A DNA stretch of 64,000 nucleotides from Neoroseomonas marina (GTDB taxonomy: Bacteria > Pseudomonadota > Alphaproteobacteria > Acetobacterales > Acetobacteraceae). The number at the start of each line of letters is the position of its first letter. Position 1 is the first letter of the stretch. Below are positions 25,201 through 33,331 of this stretch, piece after piece. The position numbers and the translations under genes are program-made. The notes beneath the pieces were generated by a model. It saw only the letters and a list, made by a program, of their open reading frames with translations. It ran no database searches and was not told the DNA's origin. Location of the stretch: assembly GCF_012927745.1 (NCBI RefSeq), contig NZ_JABBKX010000003.1, positions 62,001-126,000 of the forward strand. Direction: 5' to 3'.

Positions 25201-25356
25201 CGGCAGGTTCGCGAACACCGTGATGACGGGGAAGTCCACGCGCGGCACGGCGGCGACCGGCAGGCGCAGATAGGCGACCGTCCCGGCGATGACCGCCGCG
25301 ATGGCGAGCAGGCTCGTCATCACGGGGCGTCGGATGCAGAGTTCGGAGATGTGCAT
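22273..25356 (-). CDS. RND multidrug efflux transporter, inner-membrane pump (MdtB/MuxB type)
   Basis: 1027 aa, normal RND size. It starts MHISELCIRRPVMTSLL, the canonical N-terminus with TM1. Two large periplasmic loops follow TM1 and TM7. The proton-relay pair is present in TM4 (VGLVVDDAIVVLE). The sequence LPLEREFSTIAGIDQISS and following match the MdtB/MdtC/MuxB branch. The adaptor gene is immediately upstream (12 nt). No outer-membrane factor gene is nearby, so the pump probably uses a TolC-like protein from elsewhere. MdtBC pumps normally act as heteromultimers; only one RND gene is here. Confidence 0.95.
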   Translation of the reverse strand: MHISELCIRRPVMTSLLAIAAVIAGTVAYLRLPVAAVPRVDFPVITVFANLPGASPETMATSVALPLEREFSTIAGIDQISSVNGQDTTQITLQFVLNRNIDAAAQDVQAAMTRAQRRLPPEMTTPPSYRKVNPADAPVLLLTLGTNGDVPLYRLNDIASTIVGPALSRVPGVAQVQVYGEQLYSVRVQLDPDRIAAMGFGFDQVQQAIAAANSNTPVGLLQGERQQLTLRANDQPQDAADFSRLVVGGRPNAPVRLGDIARLSDGVQNQRVAAWRDGQRALVLAVLRQPDANTVEVVDGVRDALPALREALPPGGELGVLLDRSASIRAAVHDVQESLLIAIGLVVLVCFLFLRRVSATLIPTVAVPISLCVTFGLMYALGYGIDNVTLLGLTIAVGLVVDDAIVVLEAAVRHMENGVAPLQAAIRGAKEIGFTVISITLSLIAVFLPILLMGGVVGRVFNAFAATVSLAVVASCVVSLTLTPLMASRLPAHPKPSRLDTILEKGFVAVEHGYAKMLDFALRWRSLVWLAFAASFAAAVWLAITIPKGFFPVEDTGLMVVSTEGPRGASIEAMAEMQNRAASIVQNSPYVVSVVSNIGAVGGSASINQGRIFVELKPAGERPPMPEVVQQFRRQLAGIPGMRIFVNPIQNINFGARQSRTLYLYTLQGLRLDELYDWAQRIEARLQRVPELQDVNTDLQLDSPVVQVTVDRDRAVVLGVSQDQVRQALYSAFGSRQISTIYGQANAYPVILEALPEDQRDETGLSKLYLRAQGGRLVPLSAVSRLDRGTGPLTVGHQGQLPAVTIGFNTAPGVSLGQAVDAIRTVEREIGVPPTIVTGYTGTAQIFQQALAGQGMLVLAAVLIMYLVLGILYESLIHPLTILSGLPAAALGAFWTLRLFGLDLSVIAVIGVLLLVGLVKKNAIMIVDVALNRQRAGVPVFEAVREACLLRFRPIMMTTLAAGAGALPIAAGWGAAAELRQPLGLAVVGGLVVSQALTLFVTPVLYLAFDGLAQRFSRGHGAVAPAE

Positions 25357-25368
25357 GGCCCGGACCCG

Positions 25369-26544
25369 CTAGCGCGTGGCCTGGGAGATGCGCTGCGATC
25401 CCTGGGCGGGTGCGCTGCGCTCGACCGCGCGGCCGCCATCGGCGACGCGCTGGGCGCCTTCCACGATCACCCGGTCGGTCGCCGCGAAATCGCCGCGGAT
25501 CACCGCCCGCCCGGCCGTCATGCGCACCAGCTCGACGGGCCGGCGCTTGGCCTGGTTGCCCTGCAGCAGGAACACGAAGCGGCCATCCTGACCGACCTGC
25601 AACGCCGCGGCCGGCACCGACAGCGCGTCGGGCTCGATCCGGGGGATCAGCGCGACGCGGATGTACTGGCCGGGCCAAAGCCGGACCGGCGCATTGGCGA
25701 AGCGCGCCTTGAGCGCGATGGTGCCGGTCTGGGTGTCGACGGCGCTGTCGACGAAGACCAGCCGCCCCTCGACGGGCGCATCCGGGGATTCCGCGGGGAA
25801 GGCGCGCACCACCGGGCCCTCGCCGCCAGCCGCCATGGCCGCGCGGATCTCGCCCAGCCAACGTTCCGGCACCGAGAACTGCACCAGGATCGGGTCCATG
25901 CGGGTGATGGTCGCCATGCCGACATTCTCGGCCTGGCGGACGAAGTTGCCCGGGCGCAACGGCAAGGCGCCGAGCCGCCCGCTCATCTCCGCGCGGATGG
26001 AGGCGAATTCGATCTGCAGGCGGGTCTGGCTGACGATCGCTTCGTCCGCGCGCACGATCGCCGCGGCGGAGGCCGCGTCCGCCTGGGCCTGCTCGAAGCG
26101 CTGCTGCGCCGCGTAGCCCTCGCCGCGGAGCGACTGGTAGCGCACCAGATCGGACTGGGCGCGGGACAGCAACGCGCGGTCGCGCGCCAACTGCGCCTCC
26201 TGCTGGGCGAGCAGCGCCTGGTTCATCCGGGAATCGAGGGTGAACAGGGGGTCGCCCCGTTCGACCATCTGGCCTTCCTCGACCAGCACCTGCTCGACCT
26301 GCCCGTCGACGCGAGGCCGGACGGTCACCACCGCTTCGGGCACCACGAGGCCGTTCGCCATGATCTCGATCGGCAGCGGACCCCGCTGGACGAGTTCCGT
26401 CGTCACCGGGATCGGCGGCAGCCCGGCCGGGCGGGCCTGCTGCACGGGGGCCTGCGCGTCCAGGCGCTGCTGGTACCAGTACCAGCCGCCAGCGCCCGCA
26501 CCCGCCACGACCAACGCAAGAAAAATGCGCCCGGCTCGCGCCAT
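25369..26544 (-). CDS. RND efflux periplasmic adaptor (HlyD/MdtA family)
   Basis: 391 aa with an N-terminal anchor helix (~7-24). Order of domains: lipoyl half-motif (VTVRPRVDGQVEQVLVEEGQMVERGDPLF), alpha-hairpin rich in Gln/Ala/Glu (~105-165), second lipoyl half, beta-barrel (MDPILVQFSVPERWL) and membrane-proximal domain. Fits the MdtA-like membrane fusion family. Transcribed with the pump 12 nt downstream. No regulator gene is adjacent; the 272-nt divergent gap upstream would hold its promoter. Confidence 0.94.
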   Translation of the reverse strand: MARAGRIFLALVVAGAGAGGWYWYQQRLDAQAPVQQARPAGLPPIPVTTELVQRGPLPIEIMANGLVVPEAVVTVRPRVDGQVEQVLVEEGQMVERGDPLFTLDSRMNQALLAQQEAQLARDRALLSRAQSDLVRYQSLRGEGYAAQQRFEQAQADAASAAAIVRADEAIVSQTRLQIEFASIRAEMSGRLGALPLRPGNFVRQAENVGMATITRMDPILVQFSVPERWLGEIRAAMAAGGEGPVVRAFPAESPDAPVEGRLVFVDSAVDTQTGTIALKARFANAPVRLWPGQYIRVALIPRIEPDALSVPAAALQVGQDGRFVFLLQGNQAKRRPVELVRMTAGRAVIRGDFAATDRVIVEGAQRVADGGRAVERSAPAQGSQRISQATR

Positions 26545-26636
26545 TCAGACCTCCGTGGCAGCCCGGAACGGGCCGGCGACGATAACAGGTCGCGCCAACC
26601 CCGGTTCGGCTACCGATTGCAGTCCCCCAGACGGCT

Positions 26637-26657
26637 TGCCGGCGGCATGCGCCGGCA
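26637..26657. other. Hairpin in divergent RND/MBL promoter region
   Basis: Perfect 8-bp inverted repeat (TGCCGGCG / CGCCGGCA) around a 5-nt loop, in the 272-nt gap between the divergent adaptor (start 26544) and MBL gene (start 26817). It may be an operator for the pump or simply GC-rich chance. An AT-richer stretch (GCAATTATTGTGCC) follows at ~26670-26683 and could be part of a promoter. Confidence 0.3.
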
Positions 26658-26816
26658 GCCGATCGGACGCAATTATTGTGCCCTGCGACGCAGCGCCAAG
26701 GGCCGGGCACTGGATGCGCCCCAAGATGACCACTTTGCAATCCCCTTCAACCGGAACGTGCATTGCTTTCGCCGGGGGATTGAGCCCTGCGGCCACCCGC
26801 GCCACGCTGTCCCGAC

Positions 26817-27824
26817 ATGCACATCGATATCCCCCCGCCCGGCGAAGCCGTTCCCCTCTTGCCCGGCCTGCGCTGGATGCGCTTTCCGCTGCCCTTCCCG
26901 CCCAGCCACGTGAATGTCTGGCTGATCGAGGATGGTCCGGGCTGGCTCGCCATCGACGCCGCCATCTCGAATGACGAGACTCGGACCAGCTGGCAGAAGG
27001 CGCTGACCGGTGCGGCCTTCGGCAACCGCCCCCTGACCGGGCTGCTGGTGACGCATTTCCACCCCGACCATGCCGGGCTGATGGGCTGGCTTTCGGCCGA
27101 GCACGGCCTGACGCCGATGATGACGCGCATCGAATGGCTGCAGGCGCGCTCGCTGTGGTTCGACACGGGTGAGGAGATGCTGGTCCACCAGGCGGAATTC
27201 GCGCGGATCGCCGGCGCGCCGGACTCCTACGGCGCCTTCCTGCGCGCCCGAGGGCCGCTCTACGTGCGCAGCGTCTCGCCATTGCCGCGGGCCTTCACCT
27301 GCATCGCGGACGGGCAGGTGCTGCGCATCGGCGGGCGCGACTGGCGCGTCATCACCGGCCAGGGCCACGCGCCCGACATGGCCTGCCTGTACTGCGCCGA
27401 GGCGAACGTCCTGATCGCCGCCGACCAGATCCTGCCACGCATCACCCCCTATGTCGGCCTCCATGCCGGGGAGCCGATGGCCGATCCGCTGGGCGCTTTC
27501 CTGTCGTCGCTCAGGCGCTTTCGCGACCTGCCAGAGGACGTGCTGGTGCTGCCCTCCCATGGCGATCCATTCCGAGGGTTGCACGCACGGCTCGACGCGC
27601 TCGATGCGCATCATGACGCCAGGCTCGCGGCGCTCGAGGACGCCTGCGCCGCGCCGGCGACCGCGCATGCTCTGCTGCCGGCGCTGTTCCGCCGTCCGCT
27701 CGACGAGCGCAGCCTCGGCTTCGGCCTCGGCGAGACGCTCGCCCATCTGCGTCGCCTCGAAGCCATGGGCCGCGTCGAGCGGATGCCCGGCGCCGACGGC
27801 GTCATCGCCTGGGCCAGGAGATAG
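26817..27824 (+). CDS. MBL-fold metallo-hydrolase
   Basis: 335 aa. The metallo-beta-lactamase motif VTHFHPDHAG gives His80, His82, Asp84 and His85; further ligands are in GQGHAPDM, AADQILP (bridging Asp) and LPSHGDPF. The C-terminal ~60 residues form a winged-helix-like tail often seen in the LACTB2/YcbL-like hydrolases. No signal peptide. It is 2 nt upstream of the gamma-glutamyltransferase gene and heads a four-gene operon with deaminase and peptidase. Likely a thioester or ester hydrolase; substrate unknown. Confidence 0.93.
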   Translation: MHIDIPPPGEAVPLLPGLRWMRFPLPFPPSHVNVWLIEDGPGWLAIDAAISNDETRTSWQKALTGAAFGNRPLTGLLVTHFHPDHAGLMGWLSAEHGLTPMMTRIEWLQARSLWFDTGEEMLVHQAEFARIAGAPDSYGAFLRARGPLYVRSVSPLPRAFTCIADGQVLRIGGRDWRVITGQGHAPDMACLYCAEANVLIAADQILPRITPYVGLHAGEPMADPLGAFLSSLRRFRDLPEDVLVLPSHGDPFRGLHARLDALDAHHDARLAALEDACAAPATAHALLPALFRRPLDERSLGFGLGETLAHLRRLEAMGRVERMPGADGVIAWARR

Positions 27825-27826
27825 AG

Positions 27827-29461
27827 ATGCCCCGCCCCTCCCGCCGCATCCCGACCCCACGCGCGATGATCGTCGCGCCGCAGCCGGAGGCCGTCGAAGC
27901 CGGCGCCGCCGTGCTCGCCGCCGGCGGCAATGCGATCGACGCGACCCTCGCCTGCGCCTTCACGCAGGGCGTGGTCGATCCGATGATGTGCGGCCTCGGC
28001 GGCCTCGGCGTGCTGACCATCCACGACCCGAAGACGGGGACGCAGGTGGTGCTGGACGGGCTGTCCCCCTGCCCGGCCGGCGCGCATGCCGAGATGTGGT
28101 CGAACCTGTTCGAGCGCGAATGCACCGACGGCTACGGCTTCGTGCTGACCGGCGCGCCGAACGAGGTCGGACATGCCTCGGTCACCGTGCCGTCCATCCT
28201 GCGCGCCTTCGCCGACGCCCATGCCGCCTTCGGGCGGATGCCCTGGTCGAGCCTGTTCGACGGCGCCATCGCCTGCGCCCGCGACGGCTGGATGGTCCGC
28301 CCGCATGTGCATGCGATGTTCGTCTCGGATGAGCGCGCCTATGGCCGGGTGAACATCGCCGAGAAGCTGGGTCACACGCCGGATGGCGCACGACTGTATC
28401 TTCGCCCCGACGGCACGCCGAAGCGCCCGGGCGACCGGGTGGTGAACCCGGACCTGGCGGCGACACTCGCGACCATCGCGCGCGACGGGGCGGATGCCTT
28501 TTACACGGGCGAGATCGCCCGGCGCATCGCCGCCGACATGGCCGCGCATGGCGGGCTGATCACCGAGGCCGACCTCGCCGCCATCCGCTGCCGCCGCGTC
28601 GAACCGCTCCGCGTCCCCTTCCGCGGACGCACCCTGGTGCTGCCGCCGCCGCCCGCCGGCGGCATCTTCGTGGCCGAGGTGCTGCGGATCCTCGCCAACT
28701 TCGACCTGCCGGCGATGGGGCACAACAGCGCGGCCATGGTCGCCGTGCTGGCCGAGGCGATGAAGATCGCCGGCCTCGACAAGGATCGCCATGTCGGCGA
28801 CCCCGATTTCGTCGACATCCCGGTCGAGCGGCTACTCTCCGAGGCATATGCCGCCGATTGCGCGGCGCGCATCAAGGCCGGGGAGAAGACCTCCCTCGCC
28901 CGCGTCGGCGCCGAGCCGAAGGGAACCACCACCATCTCCTGCGTCGATGCGGATGGGCTGGTGGTGAGCGTCACGCATACCCTCGGCATGCCCTCGGGCG
29001 TCATTCCGCCGGGGCTCGGCTTCATGCTGAACGGGGCGATGAACTGGTATGACCCGCGGCCCGGGCGCGCGACCTCGATCGCGCCGGGCAAGCGGCGTTT
29101 CTCCTCCATGTCGCCGCTGATCGTGATGGAGGGGGATGCGCCGGTCGCGACCCTCGGCGCGCCGGGCGGGGCCTGGATCGGCGTCGCGCTGTCGCAGGTG
29201 CTGGTAAATCTGCTCGACTTCGGCATGGGCATCCAGGAAGCGGTGATGGCCCCGCGCGTCAGCGCGACCAGCGAGACGCTCGACCTGTCCCTGCGCGTGC
29301 CGCGCGCCACCGAGGCCGCGCTGACCGCCCAGGGCTACAAGGTGAAGCGCGTGCCGACGACCTACGCCTTCGCCGGGGTGCACGGCATCGCCATGTGGGA
29401 CGGCGTGCTGGAAGGGGCCGCCGATCCGCAGCGCGACGGCTATGCCGCCGGGGTCGCCTGA
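27827..29461 (+). CDS. Gamma-glutamyltransferase-family protein (Ntn hydrolase), copy 1
   Basis: 544 aa. N-terminal AAGGNAIDAT and the DPMMCGLGG segment are family marks; the autoprocessing site is the Thr run at ~367-369 (EPKGTTTISCVD), where the nucleophile of the small subunit is exposed. The C-terminal GAPGGAWI matches the substrate-binding GSPGG loop. No signal peptide is evident, so this may be a cytoplasmic acylase-type GGT rather than a periplasmic glutathione-cleaving one. Its TGA shares one base with the deaminase ATG (TGATG), so the two are co-translated. Confidence 0.92.
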   Translation: MPRPSRRIPTPRAMIVAPQPEAVEAGAAVLAAGGNAIDATLACAFTQGVVDPMMCGLGGLGVLTIHDPKTGTQVVLDGLSPCPAGAHAEMWSNLFERECTDGYGFVLTGAPNEVGHASVTVPSILRAFADAHAAFGRMPWSSLFDGAIACARDGWMVRPHVHAMFVSDERAYGRVNIAEKLGHTPDGARLYLRPDGTPKRPGDRVVNPDLAATLATIARDGADAFYTGEIARRIAADMAAHGGLITEADLAAIRCRRVEPLRVPFRGRTLVLPPPPAGGIFVAEVLRILANFDLPAMGHNSAAMVAVLAEAMKIAGLDKDRHVGDPDFVDIPVERLLSEAYAADCAARIKAGEKTSLARVGAEPKGTTTISCVDADGLVVSVTHTLGMPSGVIPPGLGFMLNGAMNWYDPRPGRATSIAPGKRRFSSMSPLIVMEGDAPVATLGAPGGAWIGVALSQVLVNLLDFGMGIQEAVMAPRVSATSETLDLSLRVPRATEAALTAQGYKVKRVPTTYAFAGVHGIAMWDGVLEGAADPQRDGYAAGVA

Positions 29462-30510
29462 TGGACCTGGCCGCCTTCTGCCGCGCCATTCCCAAGGTGG
29501 AACTGCACGTCCACCTGCTCGGCGCGATCCGGCTCGACACGCTGGCCGAGATGGCCCAGCGCCAGGGTGCAGGCTACACGCCGGAGGAAGTTGCGGAACT
29601 CGCGCGCCGCGACGCCAAGCCGAAGGGCGTGCTCCACATCCTCCGTGCGCTGGAACAGCGCATCCTGCGCGGGCCCGAGGACCTGCACCGCATCGCCTAT
29701 GAATACCTGGAGCACGCCGCATCCCAAGGCGTGCGGCATGCCGAGATCTTCTGGAACCCCACCGGCACGGCGCGCGACAGCGGCATTCCCTACGCCGCCG
29801 GGGCGGACGCGATCCTCGCCGCCTTCGACGACGCCAAACACGACCACGGCATCTCCGCCCTGCTGATCCCGTCCATCGATCGCGAGGCCGATCCCGAGGA
29901 CGCGGTGCAGATGGTGGAATGGATGGCCGCGCACCGGCGGGACCGCATCGTCGGTCTCGGCATCGACTATCGCGAGACCGACCACCCACCCGAATTCTTC
30001 TGGAAGGCCTATCGCGCCGCCAAGCGCGCCGGCTTCCGCCTGACCGCCCATGCCGGCGAGTTCGGCTGCCACTGGCGTAATGTCGAGACGGCGATCGACC
30101 TGCTCGAAGTCGAGCGCATCGACCATGGCTACACGGTGCTGGACAACCCGGCGCTGGCGCGGCGCTGCGCGGAACGCGGCATCGTCTTCACGGTGGTGCC
30201 GACCAATTCCTATTACCTCCGCACGCTGGCCCCGGATCGCTGGGCGATCGACCACCCGATCCGCCGGATGCCGCCCGCCGGGCTGCTGATCCATCCCAAC
30301 ACCGACGACCCGCCGCTGCACCGCGTCGATCCGGAACGGTGCTGGCGCATGATGGTCGAGGATTTCGGCTTCGACCTGGACGACCTCCGCCGCTTCATGC
30401 TGAACGGGATCGTCGGCGCCTTCATCCCCGAAGCCGACAAGCGCGGCCTCGCCGCGACCTTCTCCGCCGAATATGAGCGCCTGCGCGCCGAACTGGAAGC
30501 ACCCGCATGA
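29461..30510 (+). CDS. Adenosine deaminase-family purine deaminase
   Basis: 349 aa from the ATG at 29461. Zn ligands His16/His18 in ELHVHLLG, then HAGEFG, IDHGY and the metal-binding NTDDP near the end, all in ADA order. The catalytic Glu is in HAGE. The ADA/AMP deaminase clade also includes N6-methyl-AMP and adenine deaminases; the first motif HVHLLGAIR differs from the HxHLxGxx of classical ADA only slightly. The stop overlaps the next ATG by 4 nt. Association with a peptidase and GGT suggests the operon uses a nucleoside- or purine-linked amide, but that is speculative. Confidence 0.9.
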   Translation: MDLAAFCRAIPKVELHVHLLGAIRLDTLAEMAQRQGAGYTPEEVAELARRDAKPKGVLHILRALEQRILRGPEDLHRIAYEYLEHAASQGVRHAEIFWNPTGTARDSGIPYAAGADAILAAFDDAKHDHGISALLIPSIDREADPEDAVQMVEWMAAHRRDRIVGLGIDYRETDHPPEFFWKAYRAAKRAGFRLTAHAGEFGCHWRNVETAIDLLEVERIDHGYTVLDNPALARRCAERGIVFTVVPTNSYYLRTLAPDRWAIDHPIRRMPPAGLLIHPNTDDPPLHRVDPERCWRMMVEDFGFDLDDLRRFMLNGIVGAFIPEADKRGLAATFSAEYERLRAELEAPA

Positions 30511-31730
30511 CCGCCGCCGAAACCATCGCCGCCATCCGCGCCGACGCGCGCTTCGCCAAGGCCACCGAGACCCTGGCCGCCGAGCATGACCGCACGGTGC
30601 AGGACCTGATCACCCTGACCGAGATCCCGGCGCCCCCCTTCAACGAGGAAAAGCGCGCCGCCGCCTACCTCGAGATGCTCCGGGCCCACGGGCTCGAGGA
30701 AGTGGAGCAGGACGAGATCGGCAACGTCATGGGCATCCGCCGCGGCTTCGGTAACGGCGACATGCTGGTGGTCGCCGCCCACCTCGACACGGTCTTCCCC
30801 GCCGGCACCGATGTGCGCGTGAAGCGCGAGGGGACGAAGCTGATGGCGCCCGGCATCGGCGACGACACCTGGTCGCTGGCGGTGAACCTGGCCTATCTGC
30901 GCGCGCTCGATGCCGCGGGCATCCGCACGCGGCATGACATCCTCTTCGTCGGCGATGTGGGCGAGGAAGGCCTCGGCGACCTGCGCGGCGTGCGGCACCT
31001 GTTCGACAAGGGCCGCCATCGCGGCCGCATCCGCGCCTTCCTGACCGTCGACAGCCCGCAGGTGGAACAGATCGTCTCGGGCGGCGTCGGGTCCCGCCGT
31101 TATCGCGTGACCTTCCGCGGTCCGGGCGGGCATTCCTATGCCGCCTTCGGCCTTGTGAACCCGATGTATGCGATGGCGGAATGCGCGCGCGGCCTCGCCA
31201 CCGTGGACGTGCCGAAGTCGCCGCCGACGACGCATTGCGTCAGCGTCGTCTCGGGCGGCACCTCGATCAACGCCATCGCCAATGCGGTGACGATCGAGGT
31301 CGATCTCCGCTCCGCCTCGGCCGCGGAGCTCGAGAAGCTCGACCGCCGCTTCCTGCAGATCGTCGACGAGGCCGTGGCGGCCGAGAATGCCGCGCGGTCC
31401 ACCCGTGCCGGGGTCATCACCGCGGAGCTCGCCCGCGTGGGCGACCGCCCGGCCGGCGAGACGCCCGCAGGGACACCGATCCGCGACATCGCCGCCGCGG
31501 CCGTCGCGGCGGAGGGCTACAAGCCGCATTTCGAGTTCTCCTCGACCGACGCGAACGTGCCGATGAGCCTCGGCATCCCGGCGCTGAAGATCGGCGCCGG
31601 CGGGCGCGGCGGGCGGGCGCATTCGCTGGACGAGTGGCTCGACGTCGAGCCGACGGAAGTGCTGCGCGGGATGCGGACCAGCCTCGCGACTATCCTCGCC
31701 GTCGCGGGGATGGAAGGGATCCCGGGCTAG
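30507..31730 (+). CDS. M20-family metallopeptidase/deacylase
   Basis: 407 aa. Di-zinc motifs: AAHLDTVF (His92, Asp94), GDDTWSLAV (bridging Asp), DVGEEGLGD (general base Glu), and a C-terminal [13 protein letters not shown] containing the last His. The dimerisation domain segment GPGGHSYAAFG is present. The family covers PepT/ArgE/CPG2-type enzymes. Last gene of the MBL-GGT-deaminase operon. Its TAG shares the CTAG at 31727-31730 with the TAG of the convergent Bug gene, so the two transcription units end on the same four bases. Confidence 0.93.
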   Translation: MTAAETIAAIRADARFAKATETLAAEHDRTVQDLITLTEIPAPPFNEEKRAAAYLEMLRAHGLEEVEQDEIGNVMGIRRGFGNGDMLVVAAHLDTVFPAGTDVRVKREGTKLMAPGIGDDTWSLAVNLAYLRALDAAGIRTRHDILFVGDVGEEGLGDLRGVRHLFDKGRHRGRIRAFLTVDSPQVEQIVSGGVGSRRYRVTFRGPGGHSYAAFGLVNPMYAMAECARGLATVDVPKSPPTTHCVSVVSGGTSINAIANAVTIEVDLRSASAAELEKLDRRFLQIVDEAVAAENAARSTRAGVITAELARVGDRPAGETPAGTPIRDIAAAAVAAEGYKPHFEFSSTDANVPMSLGIPALKIGAGGRGGRAHSLDEWLDVEPTEVLRGMRTSLATILAVAGMEGIPG

Positions 31731-32704
31731 CCGCCCGTCCTCAGGCCGACCGTCCGCACCGCGAGCTGCACGCGGTCGGCCTGCACCCGGATGACGGCGG
31801 CGAGCGCGGCGGCATCGCCCGTGCTCGCCACCATCCCGGCACGGCGCAGGCGCTCATTGGCCGTCGTCTCGCCGAGGATCTCGGCTACGAAGCCCGCGAG
31901 CCGCGCCTTGATCGCCTCCGGCATGCCGCGCCAGCCGAACAGGCCTGTCACGGGGTCGTAGCGCTGTTCCGGGAAGCCCGCTTCCTCGACGGTCGGCACA
32001 TCGGGCAGTTGCGGCGCACGTGCGCCGGAGGTGACCGCGAGCGCCCTCACCCGCCCTTCGCGCACCGCGCCGAGCAGCGGCGTCAGCGGCAACACGGCGA
32101 ACTGGATGCGCCCCGCCACCAGGTCGAGCACCGCCGCCGGCGAGCCCTGATAGGCCACGTAGGTCAGGTCGAGCTGGTTGCGGAAGAACATCATCCGCGT
32201 GTCGAGCTCGACATAGCCAGGCACGGAGAACCAGTTCAGCGCGCCGGCGCGAGCCTCGGCATGGCGGACGAAATCCTCGAGCGTCCGGACGGGCAATGCC
32301 GCCGGAACGGCAAGGCACAGGAACTCGTTGCCCGCGATCGCGACCGGCGGGATGTCCGTCGCGGGGTCGTAGGGCAGCCGGCCATCGAAGGTGTAGGGCA
32401 CCGTGGACGCAACGCCGGTCGCCGCGAGCAGCAGCGACTCCCCCGGCCGCGCCTGGACATGCGCCTGCACCGCCAGCACCGATCCCGCGCCGGGCCGGTT
32501 CTCGACCGTCACCGGGTGGCCGAGGCGCGGCGCCAGGCCCTCGGCGAGGATGCGCGCGACCAGGTCGATGCCCGATCCCGGGGCACCGGAGATGATCAGG
32601 CGGACGGGGCGTTCGGGCCAGGCGCCCTGCGCCGCGGCGCGACGGGCGAGGAGGCCGGCGAAGCCGAGGCCGCAGGCGGTGCGGCGTCCGAAGGCGTGGG
32701 GCAT
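31727..32704 (-). CDS. Bug/TctC-family periplasmic solute-binding protein (1)
   Basis: 325 aa from the ATG at 32704, preceded by GGAGGAGG. A Tat-like signal ([21 protein letters not shown]) precedes [20 protein letters not shown], then ENRPGAGS and other tripartite-tricarboxylate-transporter receptor marks. No TctA/TctB membrane genes are nearby, so it is an orphan Bug protein, common in Acetobacteraceae and Burkholderiales. The start and ribosome site lie within the 3' end of the MarR frame, a 109-nt same-strand overlap. MarR may therefore control this gene directly. Ligand unknown. Confidence 0.92.
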   Translation of the reverse strand: MPHAFGRRTACGLGFAGLLARRAAAQGAWPERPVRLIISGAPGSGIDLVARILAEGLAPRLGHPVTVENRPGAGSVLAVQAHVQARPGESLLLAATGVASTVPYTFDGRLPYDPATDIPPVAIAGNEFLCLAVPAALPVRTLEDFVRHAEARAGALNWFSVPGYVELDTRMMFFRNQLDLTYVAYQGSPAAVLDLVAGRIQFAVLPLTPLLGAVREGRVRALAVTSGARAPQLPDVPTVEEAGFPEQRYDPVTGLFGWRGMPEAIKARLAGFVAEILGETTANERLRRAGMVASTGDAAALAAVIRVQADRVQLAVRTVGLRTGG

Positions 32705-33258
32705 GGGGGGACCTCCTCCGTCCGCTTGCGCCGCGGCGGCAGGCGGCCGGCCCCGGGGCGGGCATGGGCTTCGTGCGCCTCGACAAGCCGGGCGAGGAGC
32801 GCGAGCAGCGTCTCGCCGTCGGCCTCGGTCAGCGGTGCGAGCATCCGCCGCGCGACGGCGCGCGCCGGGCCGCCGAGTTCGGCGCGCAGCGCGACGCCGG
32901 CCGGCGTCAGGGCATAGGCGTTCGCGCGCCGGTCCTGTGGATTGGCAGCGCGCAGGACGAGGCCCCGCGCCTCGAAGGCCGCCAGCGCCTGGCCGGCCGA
33001 GGTTGCGTCGACCCCGATCGCCGCGGCGAGCCAGTTGCGGTCGCGACCGGGCGTCTCGGCGAGTTGCGCCAGCAGGGCCACCTGCCAGGGGGCGATGCCG
33101 TGGCTGGCGAAGGCCTCGCTCTGGAAGGTCGCCGCGATCTGCCACAGCCGCCGGGCGAGGTGTTGCGGGAAGGGCCTGTGAAGGGCCGGGACAGGTTGGT
33201 TCGGGGCCGGGTCGTTCCGCTTTGCCATATACGGAGAATACTTCGTATTTGCCGCCAT
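32596..33258 (-). CDS. MarR-family transcriptional regulator with overlong C-terminus
   Basis: 220 aa from the ATG at 33258 (an ATG at 33228 is also possible). Winged-helix DNA-binding core ~50-125: [20 protein letters not shown], the recognition helix around [17 protein letters not shown] and wing [13 protein letters not shown]. The normal domain ends near residue 165. The last ~55 residues are Pro/Ala/Arg-rich and are the out-of-frame reading of the Bug gene's leader; either a genuine long overlap or a frameshift that removed the normal stop. Two palindromes lie around its start and are candidate operators. Confidence 0.85.
   Translation of the reverse strand: MAANTKYSPYMAKRNDPAPNQPVPALHRPFPQHLARRLWQIAATFQSEAFASHGIAPWQVALLAQLAETPGRDRNWLAAAIGVDATSAGQALAAFEARGLVLRAANPQDRRANAYALTPAGVALRAELGGPARAVARRMLAPLTEADGETLLALLARLVEAHEAHARPGAGRLPPRRKRTEEVPPCPTPSDAAPPAASASPASSPVAPRRRAPGPNAPSA
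33237..33249. promoter_or_regulatory. Inverted repeat AATAC-TTC-GTATT, candidate MarR operator
   Basis: Perfect 5-bp arms around a 3-bp spacer at the MarR start region, in one of the few AT-rich stretches of the window. MarR proteins bind such short palindromes near their own promoter. Depending on the true MarR start it lies in the 5' leader (start 33228) or in the first codons (start 33258). Confidence 0.45.
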
Positions 33259-33262
33259 TCAA

Positions 33263-33274
33263 GAAGAATTCTTC
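33263..33274. promoter_or_regulatory. 12-bp perfect palindrome GAAGAATTCTTC between marR and queG
   Basis: Perfect palindrome just outside the MarR start in the 73-nt divergent gap with queG. Spacing to the AATAC/GTATT repeat is two helical turns or so (centres ~25 bp apart), which would allow two MarR dimers. Alternatively it overlaps a promoter without regulatory meaning. Confidence 0.45.
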
Positions 33275-33331
33275 GCAACTACGCTGCCCCCATCCCGCGC
33301 TGCCGCATCTGCGCTATCACCGCCCCCGGTC

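Noticed and set aside
22171..26913. Uninterrupted 1580-codon plus-strand reading frame opposite the RND pump and adaptor
   Set aside because: It is the antisense of two well-conserved genes; the translation is low-complexity, rich in Arg, His, Gln and Asp, as expected for the mirror frame of GC-rich codons, and has no domain.
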